From Chryseobacterium binzhouense (GTDB taxonomy: Bacteria; Bacteroidota; Bacteroidia; Flavobacteriales; Weeksellaceae): a DNA stretch of 64,000 nucleotides. Of this stretch, positions 43,216-52,562 are shown piece by piece. The translations under genes and the position numbers were made by a program. Under the pieces are notes generated by a model, which saw only the letters and a list, made by a program, of their open reading frames with translations, ran no database searches and had not been told where the DNA came from. The stretch covers positions 1 through 64,000 of the forward strand of contig NZ_VKOG01000007.1 of NCBI RefSeq assembly GCF_007474545.1, in the 5' to 3' direction. Position 1 is the stretch's first letter, and every line of letters starts with the position of its first letter.

Positions 43216-44529
43216 ATGAAAAAACGACTTCTTAGTGCTGCAGCAGCTGCCTTTTTCGGAGCAATGCTGAACGCACAGCAAATCAAGTTTGAAGAATATG
43301 ATTTACCAAATGGTCTTCACGTTATTCTTCATCAGGACAATTCTGCACCTGTAGTAACAACAGGTATCATGTATCATGTAGGAGCGAAAGATGAAGTAGT
43401 GGGAAGAACAGGTTTTGCACATTTCTTTGAACACCTGTTATTTGAAGGAACTCCTAACATCAAAAGAGGAGAATGGTTTAAAATTGTTTCGTCTAACGGT
43501 GGGCAGAATAATGCCAATACAACCAACGACAGAACTTATTATTACGAAACTTTCCCTTCCAATAATGAGCAGCTTGGTCTTTGGATGGAGGCAGAAAGAC
43601 TTCGCCACGCACAAATCAATCAGGTTGGTGTAGACACTCAGAGAGAGGTTGTAAAAGAAGAAAAGAGATTGAGAATGGATAACCAGCCTTATGGAAATCT
43701 TTTCACTAATGTGCAGAAAAATCTTTTCACAAATCACCCTTACCATTGGTCAACCATTGGCTCGATGGAAGATCTGAATGCTGCTAAACTGGAAGAGTTT
43801 CAGGCATTTTACAAGAAATACTATGTTCCGAATAATGCAACTTTGGTTGTAGCAGGTGACATTAAACCGGAACAGACAAAAAAATGGATTCAGGAATATT
43901 ACGGAAGCATTCCGAAAGGAACAGTTTATCCTAAAAATTTCCCTAAGGACGAGCCAATAACAAAAGAGAAAGAAGTTACCGCTTATGATCCGAATATCCA
44001 GCTTCCTGCTTACGTTTTCGCTTACAGAACTCCGGGGAATAAAGAAAAAGATGCCTATATATTAGATATGCTTTCTTCTTACCTCAGCAGCGGAAAATCT
44101 TCTGTACTTTATAAAAAACTGGTAGATCAGGAGAAAAAAGCACTTCAGGTTGCTGCATTCAACCAGGGTCTTGAAGATTACGGTATTTTTGCTTTTTTTG
44201 CTATTCCTATGGGAGCGACTACGAAGCAGACACTTCAGACCGACATAGATGCTGAGATCAAAAAACTCCAGACTACTCTCATTTCTGATGAAGATTATCA
44301 AAAGCTTCAAAACCAATACGAAAATCAGTTTGTAAATGCCAATTCAAGCATAGAAGGAATAGCTTCATCGCTTGCTACTTACAATGTTTTGATGGGTGAC
44401 ACCAATTTAATCAACAAAGAAATTGACATTTACAGATCTATCACTAAGCAAGATCTTCAAAATGCGGCTAAAAAGTATTTGAATTCTAACCAGAGAATCA
44501 TCCTTAATTACTTACCTGAAAAAAAATAA
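43216..44529 (+). CDS. M16 zinc protease, catalytic subunit
   Basis: 437 residues from ATG 43216; an upstream TTG (43195) would cover the promoter region. Signal peptide (RLLSAAAAAFFGAMLNA), then the inverted zinc motif HxxEH in FAHFFEHLLFEGT and the downstream Glu ligand in EVVKEEKRL. It is of the processing-peptidase type. It is followed by a second M16 gene lacking this motif, so the two probably form an active/inactive heterodimer. Confidence 0.92.
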   Translation: MKKRLLSAAAAAFFGAMLNAQQIKFEEYDLPNGLHVILHQDNSAPVVTTGIMYHVGAKDEVVGRTGFAHFFEHLLFEGTPNIKRGEWFKIVSSNGGQNNANTTNDRTYYYETFPSNNEQLGLWMEAERLRHAQINQVGVDTQREVVKEEKRLRMDNQPYGNLFTNVQKNLFTNHPYHWSTIGSMEDLNAAKLEEFQAFYKKYYVPNNATLVVAGDIKPEQTKKWIQEYYGSIPKGTVYPKNFPKDEPITKEKEVTAYDPNIQLPAYVFAYRTPGNKEKDAYILDMLSSYLSSGKSSVLYKKLVDQEKKALQVAAFNQGLEDYGIFAFFAIPMGATTKQTLQTDIDAEIKKLQTTLISDEDYQKLQNQYENQFVNANSSIEGIASSLATYNVLMGDTNLINKEIDIYRSITKQDLQNAAKKYLNSNQRIILNYLPEKK

Positions 44530-44579
44530 TCTAGAGAAAACTTAAGTTTTATAAAGATTATCCATTAAAATTTTTACAA

Positions 44580-46625
44580 ATGAAAAAGCAATTAACATAT
44601 ATAGCCGTAGCATTTTTATTTTCAGGAATGCTTTCTGCACAAAAAATTGATTTGAATGCAATGCCAAAACCAGGACCAACTCCTGTGATCAACATTGCCA
44701 AGCCAAAAACTTTTCAGCTTAAAAACGGGATGACCGTAATGGTTGTGGAAAACAACAAGTTACCAAGAGTAAACATGAGCCTTTCAATGGACAGACCTCC
44801 TTATTACGAAGGAGATATTGCCGGAGTAAGCGAAATCATGGCAGATCAGCTGGGTAACGGAACCACTACTTTAAGCAAAGACGAATTTAATAAAAAAGTA
44901 GACTTCTTAGGAGCTAATTTAAACTTCAGCTCAGGAGGTGCAGCTTCCAATTCCCTTTCAAAATACTTTCCGGAAGTTTTAAATTTAATGGCTGATGCAA
45001 TCATCAATCCTAAATTTTCTGCTGACGAAATTCAAAAATCAAAAGAAAGATCAATTGAAGGCTTAAAAGCTTCAGAAAAAAGTGCCGATGCCATTGCATC
45101 AAAAGTTTCCAACGCATTAGCCTACGGAAAAAACACTTCAAGAGGTGAATTTGAGACAGAACAATCTATCAGCAAAATTCAATTATCAGACGTACAGAAT
45201 ATATACAAAAAACATTATGTACCAGACAATGCTTATCTGGTAATTGTGGGTGATGTAAAGTTTGACAAGGTGAAACCGATGGTTGAGAAAGCTTTTGCTA
45301 ACTGGAAAAAAGCAGGAACAACATATCGGCCTCTTGAGCCGGCTAATAATGTTGCCAAAACAGAGATCAATGTTGTAGACGTTCCTACTGCAGTACAGTC
45401 AGTAGTTTCGGTGGAAAACCTTACTACATTGAAAATGAAAGATCCAAACTACTTCCCGGCAACAATTGCCAACTACATTCTTGGAGGTGGTGGTGAAGCA
45501 AGACTTTTCATGAATCTTCGTGAGAAAAACGGCTTTACTTACGGAGCTTACTCAAGCATGAGTGCAAGCAAGTATTCTCCTTCTTTTTCTGCGCAGGCAA
45601 GTGTAAGAAATGAAGTGACTGACAAGGCGATAAAAGAGTTTATGAATGAGCTTAATGCTATCTCAACAGTAAAACCTGATGAGCTTGAAAATGCAAAGGC
45701 AAAGCTTAAAGGAAGTTTCATCATGTCATTGGAGCAGCCTGCGACTATCGCAAGATTTGCAGTAAACCAAAAAGTACAGAATCTGCCGGAAGATTTCTAC
45801 ACCAACTATTTGAAATCAATTGATAAAGTAACTGCAGCTGATGTTTCTAATGCGGTAAAATCTACTATTAATCCAAATCAAAGCAGAATTTTTGTTGCCG
45901 GTAAAGCATCTGATATTTCTGAAAGCCTTGAAAAATTAGGATATCCTGTAAAGTATTATGACAGCAATGCAAATCCTGTAGCTAAACCTACTGTACAAAA
46001 AGTTGATGCCGGTGTAACTGTTGCTTCTGTTGCCGATAAATATATTGCAGCTATCGGAGGCAAGGAAAACATTGCTAAAGTTAATTCTTATACTGTAAAC
46101 GCATCAATGTCTATGCAGGGACAAAACATTGATATTAAAAACATCAAAGCTAAAGGAGGAAAAGAATTAATGCTTGTTACAGCTAACGGAATGACTTTCC
46201 AGAAGCAGGTATTTGATGGTAAAACCGGTTTTTCTGAGCAAATGGGTCAAAAAGCAGAAATGACTAAAGAGGAAATTGCAGACAGATTGAAGAACACTGA
46301 ACTTTTTCCTGAGGTTGGCTTTGCTAAATCTGGAGATTACAAATTGGCAGGAATTGAAAAAATCAACGGTGAAGATTCTTACGCAATTAAGAGCAACGAT
46401 ACTACCTATTACTATAGCGTAAAAACAGGTCTTAAAACAGGAGAAACAAAAACAATGTCAGCGCAGGGACAAACATTTACCATCCCTACAACTTTCTCTG
46501 ACTACAAAGATGTTTCCGGTGTAAAAATGCCTTACACAATGACGGTGAACCAAATGGGAATGGATATGACCATGAAGGTAAAATCTTATGAAGTAAATCA
46601 GGCGAAAGATACAGACTTCAAATAA
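44580..46625 (+). CDS. M16-like protein without zinc motif, with C-terminal LolA-like domain
   Basis: 681 residues with a signal peptide (LTYIAVAFLFSGMLSA). Residues about 35-440 form the M16 fold, but the HxxEH position reads SEIMADQ, so it cannot bind zinc. It keeps the conserved FTYGAYSS region with Arg and Tyr of the regulatory subunit. Residues about 460-681 are an extra beta domain (ADKYIAAIGGKENIAKVNSYTV onward) resembling outer-membrane lipoprotein-sorting proteins. It follows the catalytic gene after 50 bases. Confidence 0.88.
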   Translation: MKKQLTYIAVAFLFSGMLSAQKIDLNAMPKPGPTPVINIAKPKTFQLKNGMTVMVVENNKLPRVNMSLSMDRPPYYEGDIAGVSEIMADQLGNGTTTLSKDEFNKKVDFLGANLNFSSGGAASNSLSKYFPEVLNLMADAIINPKFSADEIQKSKERSIEGLKASEKSADAIASKVSNALAYGKNTSRGEFETEQSISKIQLSDVQNIYKKHYVPDNAYLVIVGDVKFDKVKPMVEKAFANWKKAGTTYRPLEPANNVAKTEINVVDVPTAVQSVVSVENLTTLKMKDPNYFPATIANYILGGGGEARLFMNLREKNGFTYGAYSSMSASKYSPSFSAQASVRNEVTDKAIKEFMNELNAISTVKPDELENAKAKLKGSFIMSLEQPATIARFAVNQKVQNLPEDFYTNYLKSIDKVTAADVSNAVKSTINPNQSRIFVAGKASDISESLEKLGYPVKYYDSNANPVAKPTVQKVDAGVTVASVADKYIAAIGGKENIAKVNSYTVNASMSMQGQNIDIKNIKAKGGKELMLVTANGMTFQKQVFDGKTGFSEQMGQKAEMTKEEIADRLKNTELFPEVGFAKSGDYKLAGIEKINGEDSYAIKSNDTTYYYSVKTGLKTGETKTMSAQGQTFTIPTTFSDYKDVSGVKMPYTMTVNQMGMDMTMKVKSYEVNQAKDTDFK

Positions 46626-46645
46626 GAATCAATATATTTTTAATG

Positions 46646-46680
46646 AAACGGCGGCATTCAGCTGCCGTTTTTATTTTTAT
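46646..46680 (+). terminator. Terminator of the M16 pair
   Basis: AAACGGCGGC, loop ATTCA, GCTGCCGTTT with one G-U, then TTATTTTTAT. Confidence 0.9.
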
Positions 46681-46691
46681 ATCAATCTTAT

Positions 46692-46722
46692 TTTGCTGTT
46701 CGGCAAAAAAACATTAAATTTG
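46692..46722 (+). promoter_or_regulatory. Promoter of secG
   Basis: TTTG (46692-46695), exactly 19 bases, TAAATTTG (46715-46722), 25 bases before the ATG. Confidence 0.85.
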
Positions 46723-46747
46723 CCCATTCAAAAAGATATCAAAATTA

Positions 46748-47095
46748 ATGGATACAATATTTACACTATTGATGGTTCTTATTATGATTGCCTGCGTACT
46801 TCTGGTAATCGTTGTTATGGCTCAAAACCCTAAAGGTGGAGGTCTTTCAAGCACATTCGGGGGAGCATCTTCCGCACAGTTTGGCGTACAGAGAACCAAC
46901 GATTTTATGGAAAAATCTACATGGACTTTAGGAACTGTGATTATCGTTTTAATTTTGATCAGTGTAGTAGTAACAGGTAAACCAAAGAAAACGGTAGCTC
47001 CGATTCCGGCAGCACCAGTTAAAACTGAAGCTCCGGCAAAGAATGCTCCGGCTTCTGAAAATAATCCTGCTCCGGCAAACGCACCGGCTAAATAA
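46748..47095 (+). CDS. secG: Protein translocase subunit SecG
   Basis: 115 residues. Two membrane helices (about 3-24 and 55-76) with the SecG loop MAQNPKGGGLSSTFGGASSAQFG between them. It is an accessory subunit of the SecYEG channel. The C-terminal 35 residues form an Ala/Pro-rich tail (APVKTEAPAKNAPASE) typical of flavobacterial SecG. Confidence 0.95.
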   Translation: MDTIFTLLMVLIMIACVLLVIVVMAQNPKGGGLSSTFGGASSAQFGVQRTNDFMEKSTWTLGTVIIVLILISVVVTGKPKKTVAPIPAAPVKTEAPAKNAPASENNPAPANAPAK

Positions 47096-47117
47096 GATTT
47101 AAATTAACTAATAATAA

Positions 47118-47149
47118 AAAAATGCAGCTCAATCCTGAGTTGCATTTTT
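47118..47149. terminator. Bidirectional terminator
   Basis: AAAAATGCAGCTCA, loop ATCC, TGAGTTGCATTTTT between convergent secG and the glycosyltransferase gene. Confidence 0.9.
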
Positions 47150-47988
47150 TATTTAAGCTTTATTTTTTCAATTTTATGTCTGAGCTTTAAACCAGCTTTA
47201 AGAAAAGAGTATTGAACGGGATTTTGAGTTTTATAATATTTATCAATAAAAACCTGCATTGCTCCGTAAAACCGTTGCAGATATATCTCATCTTTTATGG
47301 TGCTTTCTCCTTTATGATGAAGAATAGAAACTTTACCGTAATAGTAATTCCTAAATCCGTGATTCAGTAAAGTATAGCAAATATCAATATCTTCTCCGTA
47401 CATAAAGTATTTCTCATCCAATCCGCCAACAGCATGATACACTTCTTTTTTTATCAGAAAAAAAGCTCCGGTAATGACTTCTGTTTCTCCAATGTCATAT
47501 TCTTCAATATCATTTCGGTAATATGATTTTGAATTATTCTTCTTAAATCCTGCAAAAAGTTTTTCAAACGAATTGAACATATCAGGTACGGATCTTTTAC
47601 TTTCAGGAAGAAAATTACCTTCCGCATCATGCATTCTTACACCGAGACAGCCAAATTTAGGTTTAGAATCTGCAAAATCTAAAATTTCTTTTAAGTAAAA
47701 TCCTTCAAGCTCCGTATCGGGATTCAGAATAAGAAGGTATTCCCCTTTCGCCGACTGTATTGCTTTGTTATTCGCCTTAGAAAAACCGTCATTGGTAACA
47801 GAAGCAATAAAGTGGAAATCAGGAAACTCGCTGATAAGATTTTTCCATGACACATCTGAAGAATTATTATCAATAACAATCACCTCATACTCTACCCCAG
47901 TTCCGTATTTTTGAATTGAAAGAAGGCAATTTCTCAATAACTGCGTAACATTGTAGTTAACGATTATAAACGAAAGTTTCACCATCAT
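47149..47988 (-). CDS. Family 2 glycosyltransferase
   Basis: 279 residues. GT2 fold: SFIIVNYNVTQLLRNCLLSI at the start, VIDNNSSD, LLILNPDTELE (the DxD-like motif) and GAFFLIKKEVYHAVGGLDEKYFMYGEDIDICYTL, the typical acceptor region. It belongs to the rhamnosyltransferase-like branch of GT2. The start codon follows the recR stop without a gap, so the two are co-transcribed, although their functions are unrelated. Confidence 0.92.
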   Translation of the reverse strand: MMVKLSFIIVNYNVTQLLRNCLLSIQKYGTGVEYEVIVIDNNSSDVSWKNLISEFPDFHFIASVTNDGFSKANNKAIQSAKGEYLLILNPDTELEGFYLKEILDFADSKPKFGCLGVRMHDAEGNFLPESKRSVPDMFNSFEKLFAGFKKNNSKSYYRNDIEEYDIGETEVITGAFFLIKKEVYHAVGGLDEKYFMYGEDIDICYTLLNHGFRNYYYGKVSILHHKGESTIKDEIYLQRFYGAMQVFIDKYYKTQNPVQYSFLKAGLKLRHKIEKIKLK

Positions 47989-48600
47989 TTAATCTTTTTC
48001 GTTATATGGCAACCTGTTGACAATAGATCTTCCCAAAGAAATTTCGTCTGCATATTCCAATTCATCACCTACAGAAATTCCTCTTGCGATACTGGAAAAT
48101 TTAACATCCGAATTTTTGAATTTTTTGTAAATATAATATGCCGTTGTATCTCCCTCCATTGTTGCGCTCAAAGCAAAAATAAATTCTTTTACATTTCCTG
48201 TACTTAGCTTTTTTTCAATACTCGGAATATTAAGCTGATTCGGACCTACTCCTTCCATTGGGGAAATTTTACCGCCTAAAATAAGATATTTCCCTGTATA
48301 TTTCCCTGTATTTTCAATCGCAATCACGTCTCGTACATCCTCCACAATACAGACAACCTCATCGCTTCTTTTATGGCTGCTGCAAATCTCACAGATTTCA
48401 AAATCCGAAAAATTATGACATTCTTTACAGTATTTTATTTCATTAACAAGACTTATGATAGAATTTCCCAGTCCCGCTGCTCTGGAACTCGGCTGCTTAA
48501 GAAGATGAAGAGCTAAGCGTAAAGCGGTTTTCTTTCCTATTCCGGGAAGTCCTGAAATTTCGTCAACTGCTTTTGCCAATACTTTACTCGGATAATCCAT
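47989..48600 (-). CDS. recR: Recombination protein RecR
   Basis: 203 residues. Helix-hairpin-helix (GLPGIGKKTALRLALHLL), the four-Cys zinc finger (CKECHNFSDFEICEIC), and a Toprim domain (VCIVEDVRDVIAIENTGKYTGKYLILGG). It works with RecO and RecF to load RecA at gaps. The usual neighbours dnaX and YbaB are not here. Confidence 0.96.
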   Translation of the reverse strand: MDYPSKVLAKAVDEISGLPGIGKKTALRLALHLLKQPSSRAAGLGNSIISLVNEIKYCKECHNFSDFEICEICSSHKRSDEVVCIVEDVRDVIAIENTGKYTGKYLILGGKISPMEGVGPNQLNIPSIEKKLSTGNVKEFIFALSATMEGDTTAYYIYKKFKNSDVKFSSIARGISVGDELEYADEISLGRSIVNRLPYNEKD

Positions 48601-48720
48601 ATCTGCAAAAATAACAATTATACTTGATAACCAGAAGCTAAATAAGGCTAAAATCTATCTTAGACCAGAAGAGAAATTTACATAAAAAACCACTATCTTT
48701 GAAATGATAAAAAAATCAGA

Positions 48721-49326
48721 ATGACTTTAAACAACCTGAACTATCCGCTTGATTTTAAATTTAAAATTACCACTCTTGCCAGTGATTTCAATATTACAGA
48801 TAAAAATGGAAACTATGTGGCGTATGTACGTCAGAAAATGTTTAAACTGAAAGAAGATGTAATCGTTTTTAACGATGAAAGCAAAACCAAGGAGCTGTTT
48901 AGAATTCAGGCAAACCAATGGATTGATTTTAACGCTTCTTATTCTATCAAAAGTATTTTGGATGGAAAAAATTTCGGAAGACTTGCCAGAAAAGGAATGC
49001 GTTCTATATGGAAATCTACTTATAATATCTTGGATCAGACTGATCAGAACAGATTCACCGTTACAGAAGACAATCCGTGGGTGAAAATTTTCGACAATAT
49101 GGTAGGAGAAATTCCGGTTATCAGTATGTTTACAGGATATTTTCTTAATCCTTCATACACCGTAAAAGGAATTGACGGTAAAGATTATTTCAGACTCAAA
49201 AAGATGCCTTCTATGTTTGGAAGAAGGTTTCAGCTGGAAAGATTGATTGATATAGACGATGAAGATGAAAGTCTTGTTATTCTGTCCTTATTGATGATGG
49301 TTCTTCTGGAAAGATCAAGAGGATAA
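48721..49326 (+). CDS. LURP-one-related / scramblase-like protein
   Basis: 201 residues. A repeating beta pattern (FKFKITTLASDFNITDKNGNYVAYVRQKMFKLKEDVIVF) like tubby-type LURP-one-related and phospholipid-scramblase-like proteins. The C-terminal helix (LVILSLLMMVLLERSRG) is hydrophobic and could reach the membrane. The biochemical role of bacterial members is unknown. Confidence 0.8.
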   Translation: MTLNNLNYPLDFKFKITTLASDFNITDKNGNYVAYVRQKMFKLKEDVIVFNDESKTKELFRIQANQWIDFNASYSIKSILDGKNFGRLARKGMRSIWKSTYNILDQTDQNRFTVTEDNPWVKIFDNMVGEIPVISMFTGYFLNPSYTVKGIDGKDYFRLKKMPSMFGRRFQLERLIDIDDEDESLVILSLLMMVLLERSRG

Positions 49327-49376
49327 ATAAGCTTATGGCTTATAATTTGAAACTGTATTTTTTTTAAAATTTATCA

Positions 49377-49868
49377 ATGAAATATTTAATCATTTTAGTT
49401 TCAGCTTTTATGTTGATTGCCTGTAAAAAAGATAAAGAAAGCATTTCGGAATCAGTAAAAACAGACTCCATAAAAAACATTCAGGATTCAGCAAAAACAG
49501 CTATTCAGAATACGGATATCACTGTTAATTCCTTTCCTTTTCCTAAAGAAATAAAAGAATGCTCCTGCTTTTTCTCTAAAAACAGAGAAGATTTTCTTAA
49601 CGAAAAATATATTTATGCAGATGATGCCGGAAAAACGGCTTATATGATGCTGGACGGAAAAAGAATGGCATTAAACCTGATCTCATCCAGTGACATGGAA
49701 GCCAATGATGAACTTAGCAAAGAAATTGAAAACGAAAATTATAAAATATCCGTAAAAGGAAAAAAGATAAAAAACGAAGAAGCCTTATTGTTTGAAGGCA
49801 CTCTAACGATAGAAAAGCCGGACGGAACAAAAAGCGTGATTCCAATTTATGGCGAATGCGGATGTTAA
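49377..49868 (+). CDS. Small lipoprotein of unknown function
   Basis: 163 residues with a lipobox (AFMLIA before Cys16). Contains ECSCFFSKNREDFLNEKYIYADD and ends GECGC, with five Cys that may form disulfides. No family recognised. The stop codon is followed by a 7-bp tandem repeat. Confidence 0.75.
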   Translation: MKYLIILVSAFMLIACKKDKESISESVKTDSIKNIQDSAKTAIQNTDITVNSFPFPKEIKECSCFFSKNREDFLNEKYIYADDAGKTAYMMLDGKRMALNLISSSDMEANDELSKEIENENYKISVKGKKIKNEEALLFEGTLTIEKPDGTKSVIPIYGECGC

Positions 49869-49870
49869 GC

Positions 49871-49933
49871 AATTAGTAGTTAGTAATTAGTAATTAGTAA
49901 TTAGTAATTAGTAATTAGTAATTAGTAATTAGT
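49871..49933. repeat. 7-bp tandem repeat (AATTAGT), nine copies
   Basis: Nine consecutive units; the second has one substitution. It lies between a stop codon and a terminator, so copy number change would not alter a protein. Confidence 0.95.
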
Positions 49934-49942
49934 AAAAATACA

Positions 49943-49972
49943 GCTCCTGAATTTCGGGAGCATTTTTTTTAT
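49943..49972 (+). terminator. Terminator after the tandem repeat
   Basis: GCTCCTGAA and TTCGGGAGC pair, then ATTTTTTTT. Confidence 0.85.
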
Positions 49973-49975
49973 CCG

Positions 49976-49983
49976 TAAATTTG
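49976..49983 (+). promoter_or_regulatory. -7 element of pepD
   Basis: TAAATTTG, 17 bases before ATG 50001; it directly follows the terminator of the previous gene. Confidence 0.55.
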
Positions 49984-50000
49984 AGAAAAATAAAATTTTT

Positions 50001-51446
50001 ATGGAATTATCCAACATAGAACCTCAGATTATCTGGAAAAATTTTTCTAAGCTGAATGCTGTTCCAAGACCTTCAAAAAAAGAAGAAAAAGTAATTGCAT
50101 TTATCAAAGAATTTGGTGAAAATCTCGGACTTGAAACCATTGTAGACGAAACAGGAAACGTCATCATCAGAAAACCGGCAACTCCCGGAATGGAAAACCG
50201 CCAATCTATTGTCATGCAATCGCATCTGGATATGGTCTGCCAAAAGAACAATGATGTAAACTTTGATTTTGAAACTCAGGGAATTCAAATGGAAATTGAC
50301 GGGGATTGGGTAAAAGCAAAAGGAACTACATTAGGTGCAGACAATGGCTTAGGCGTGGCAACCATTATGTCGGTTTTAGAAAGTACGGATATTCCTCATC
50401 CTGATCTCGAAGCTTTGTTTACCATTGATGAAGAAACAGGCATGACAGGTGCTTTAGGATTAAAACCAGGACAGTTAACCGGACAAATTCTGCTCAATCT
50501 TGATACTGAAGAAGATGATGAGATTGACATAGGCTGTGCCGGAGGAATTGATGTGACGATTACGCAGTCTTATCAAGTAGAAGAAGCAAAAGGGCAGTTT
50601 ATAAGAATTGAAATAAAAGGTTTACAGGGAGGTCACTCCGGAATGGATATTCATAAAGGATTTGGAAATTCAAACATCATTTTAGGAAGATTTTTATATG
50701 AAGGATTGAATAATCAAAACATCCAACTGATATCTATTGACGGCGGAAGCCTTAGAAATGCCATTCCAAGAGAAGCTTTTGCTGTAATTTCTGTAAGAAA
50801 TGCCAATGAGTTTATAGAAAATACAAGTAATGGCTTAAAAAAAGAAATCCTTGAAGAATTCGCTTCCGTTGAGCCGGGACTTCAAATCAATATAGAACAC
50901 ACAAGCAATACAGAAAAAGCCTTATCAGAAGCAGACTCTAAAAGGATAATTTTAACGCTTAAATCATTGCATAACGGTGTATATAGAATGAGCCCGGATG
51001 TTGCTGATCTGGTTGAAGCATCCAACAATGTCGCAAGAGTTGATCTTAAAAATGGTGATTTGAAAATTTTAAACTTATCAAGATCTTCGGTAGAATCTTC
51101 AAAAAACTCCGTAGCAGAACAGCTGAAATCAGTAGCAGAATTAGCAGGAATGAATGTAGAATTCAGCGGTTCGTATCCCGGATGGAAACCTAAACCCGGC
51201 TCTGCAATCGTTCAGCTCATGGAGAAAATTTATACGGAAAAGTTTAATGAAAAGCCTCATGTTGTTGCCTGTCACGCAGGTCTGGAGTGCGGAATCATCG
51301 GAGCCAATTATCCGGAGATGGAAATGGTAAGCTTTGGTCCTACAATCAGAGGAGCTCATTCGCCTGATGAAAAAGCAAGCATTTCTTCGACACAGAAATT
51401 CTGGGAATTTACCAAAGATATTTTGGCCAATATTCCTCTAAAATAA
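50001..51446 (+). CDS. pepD: Aminoacyl-histidine dipeptidase (M20 family)
   Basis: 481 residues, full length. Metal-binding motifs of the M20 fold: QSHLDMVCQ (His and Asp), GADNGLG (bridging Asp), DEETGMTGA (catalytic Glu), and the C-terminal GLECGI/RGAHSPDEK with the last ligand His. It hydrolyses dipeptides such as carnosine-type substrates in the cytoplasm. Confidence 0.95.
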   Translation: MELSNIEPQIIWKNFSKLNAVPRPSKKEEKVIAFIKEFGENLGLETIVDETGNVIIRKPATPGMENRQSIVMQSHLDMVCQKNNDVNFDFETQGIQMEIDGDWVKAKGTTLGADNGLGVATIMSVLESTDIPHPDLEALFTIDEETGMTGALGLKPGQLTGQILLNLDTEEDDEIDIGCAGGIDVTITQSYQVEEAKGQFIRIEIKGLQGGHSGMDIHKGFGNSNIILGRFLYEGLNNQNIQLISIDGGSLRNAIPREAFAVISVRNANEFIENTSNGLKKEILEEFASVEPGLQINIEHTSNTEKALSEADSKRIILTLKSLHNGVYRMSPDVADLVEASNNVARVDLKNGDLKILNLSRSSVESSKNSVAEQLKSVAELAGMNVEFSGSYPGWKPKPGSAIVQLMEKIYTEKFNEKPHVVACHAGLECGIIGANYPEMEMVSFGPTIRGAHSPDEKASISSTQKFWEFTKDILANIPLK

Positions 51447-51599
51447 TTTTTGAATTTCTATTAAAATTGTAAAATCGAAATTATTACGTATTTTAGAAAT
51501 CTGATAATTTATTGTCTGATAGAGATAAACCAAATTATTCAGATTTCTAATTTTTTTTTCATAAAATTGTTTTTATTGAAATAAAATCTTTACTAAAAA

Positions 51600-51998
51600 A
51601 TGGCACTAACTGTAAAAGCAAGCTTAGGAACTACAAAATATTATACAGAAGTTGTAGCAGGTGACAATCACCTGATTACCGATGAACCTCTTGACAAAGG
51701 CGGACAAAACAAAGGCTTCAATCCTTTTGAAATACTCGCAACATCTTTGGCAAGCTGCACTGCAGCTACACTGCGAATGTATATCGACAGAAAAGAATGG
51801 GAAGTAGAGAAAATAGATGTGGAAGTAGAACTGGAAAATTTCCCTCTCACCAAACTCGCTGTTTTTAAAAGAAACATCAGTTTTGACGGAAAACATCTTA
51901 GCGAAGAACAGCTAAAAAGGCTTCATGCTATTGCAGATGCCTGTCCGATACATAAAATTCTGACCAACGAAATAGAAATTCAAACAAAATTTTCTTAA
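51600..51998 (+). CDS. OsmC-family peroxide-reducing protein
   Basis: 132 residues. The OsmC fold with two redox Cys, one in LASCTAATLRMY (about 58) and one in ADACPIHKIL (about 119). It should reduce organic hydroperoxides. The next gene starts one base after its stop, so they form an operon. Confidence 0.9.
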   Translation: MALTVKASLGTTKYYTEVVAGDNHLITDEPLDKGGQNKGFNPFEILATSLASCTAATLRMYIDRKEWEVEKIDVEVELENFPLTKLAVFKRNISFDGKHLSEEQLKRLHAIADACPIHKILTNEIEIQTKFS

Positions 51999-51999
51999 A

Positions 52000-52281
52000 A
52001 TGATAGAAGTAAAACAAAACGACGACAAAAAACACGGAAGCTTTGAAGCTTCAATCGACGGAAACAAAGCCGGACTCATGACCTACACATGGGCAGGTGA
52101 AGACAGGTTTATTATAGATCACACCGAAGTGGAAGAAGCCTACAACGGAAAAGGAGTCGGAAAAGAAATGCTGATTAAAGCAGTAGAATTTGCAAGAGAA
52201 AACAACAAAAAAATCATCCCTCTCTGCCCGTTTGCGAAAGCTACTTTCCAGAAAAACGAAGACTTAAAGGATGTTCTGTAA
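52000..52281 (+). CDS. Small GNAT-like N-acetyltransferase (YjdJ type)
   Basis: 93 residues. Short GNAT fold with the acetyl-CoA loop as EEAYNGKGVGKEM and an ending FAKATFQKNEDLKDVL with a Cys (PLCPFA) typical of this group. Coupled to the OsmC gene upstream. Substrate unknown. Confidence 0.88.
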   Translation: MIEVKQNDDKKHGSFEASIDGNKAGLMTYTWAGEDRFIIDHTEVEEAYNGKGVGKEMLIKAVEFARENNKKIIPLCPFAKATFQKNEDLKDVL

Positions 52282-52331
52282 TTTTGGATAATGGAAGCTG
52301 GACGCTTGATGTCGGTTTCCACAAACAATAA

Positions 52332-52429
52332 AGATTTCCACGGATAATTTATGGAAAATCTGTTATCATTGCCACAAATGCACGAATTTGTTTTTTCTAA
52401 TTTCTTAAACAAATTCGTGCATTCGTGGC
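52332..52429. repeat. Two palindromic intergenic elements
   Basis: AGATTTCCA (52332-52340) faces TGGAAAATCT (52352-52361). Next, GCCACAAATGCACGAATTTG (from 52371) and its reverse complement (52407-52429) form a 23-bp arm pair with one mismatch and a 13-base loop. The sequence type CACGAATT...AATTCGTG recalls elements found between genes in other flavobacteria. Confidence 0.75.
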
Positions 52430-52535
52430 TATTTTCTTAGATATAATAAATCTGTGTGAAGCTTCGCAATCTGTTTGAAATTTCCAAAACTTCCATCAAC
52501 AAACATTCAACATACAGCTGCATTTGAAAAAAAAC

Positions 52536-52543
52536 TATATTTG
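52536..52543 (+). promoter_or_regulatory. -7 element of the symporter gene
   Basis: TATATTTG, 19 bases before ATG 52563. Confidence 0.5.
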
Positions 52544-52562
52544 CTGAAAATTATTTATAAGC

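Noticed and set aside
49871-49933. CRISPR array
   Set aside because: The repeat is a simple 7-bp tandem repeat without spacers, and no cas genes are present anywhere in the window.
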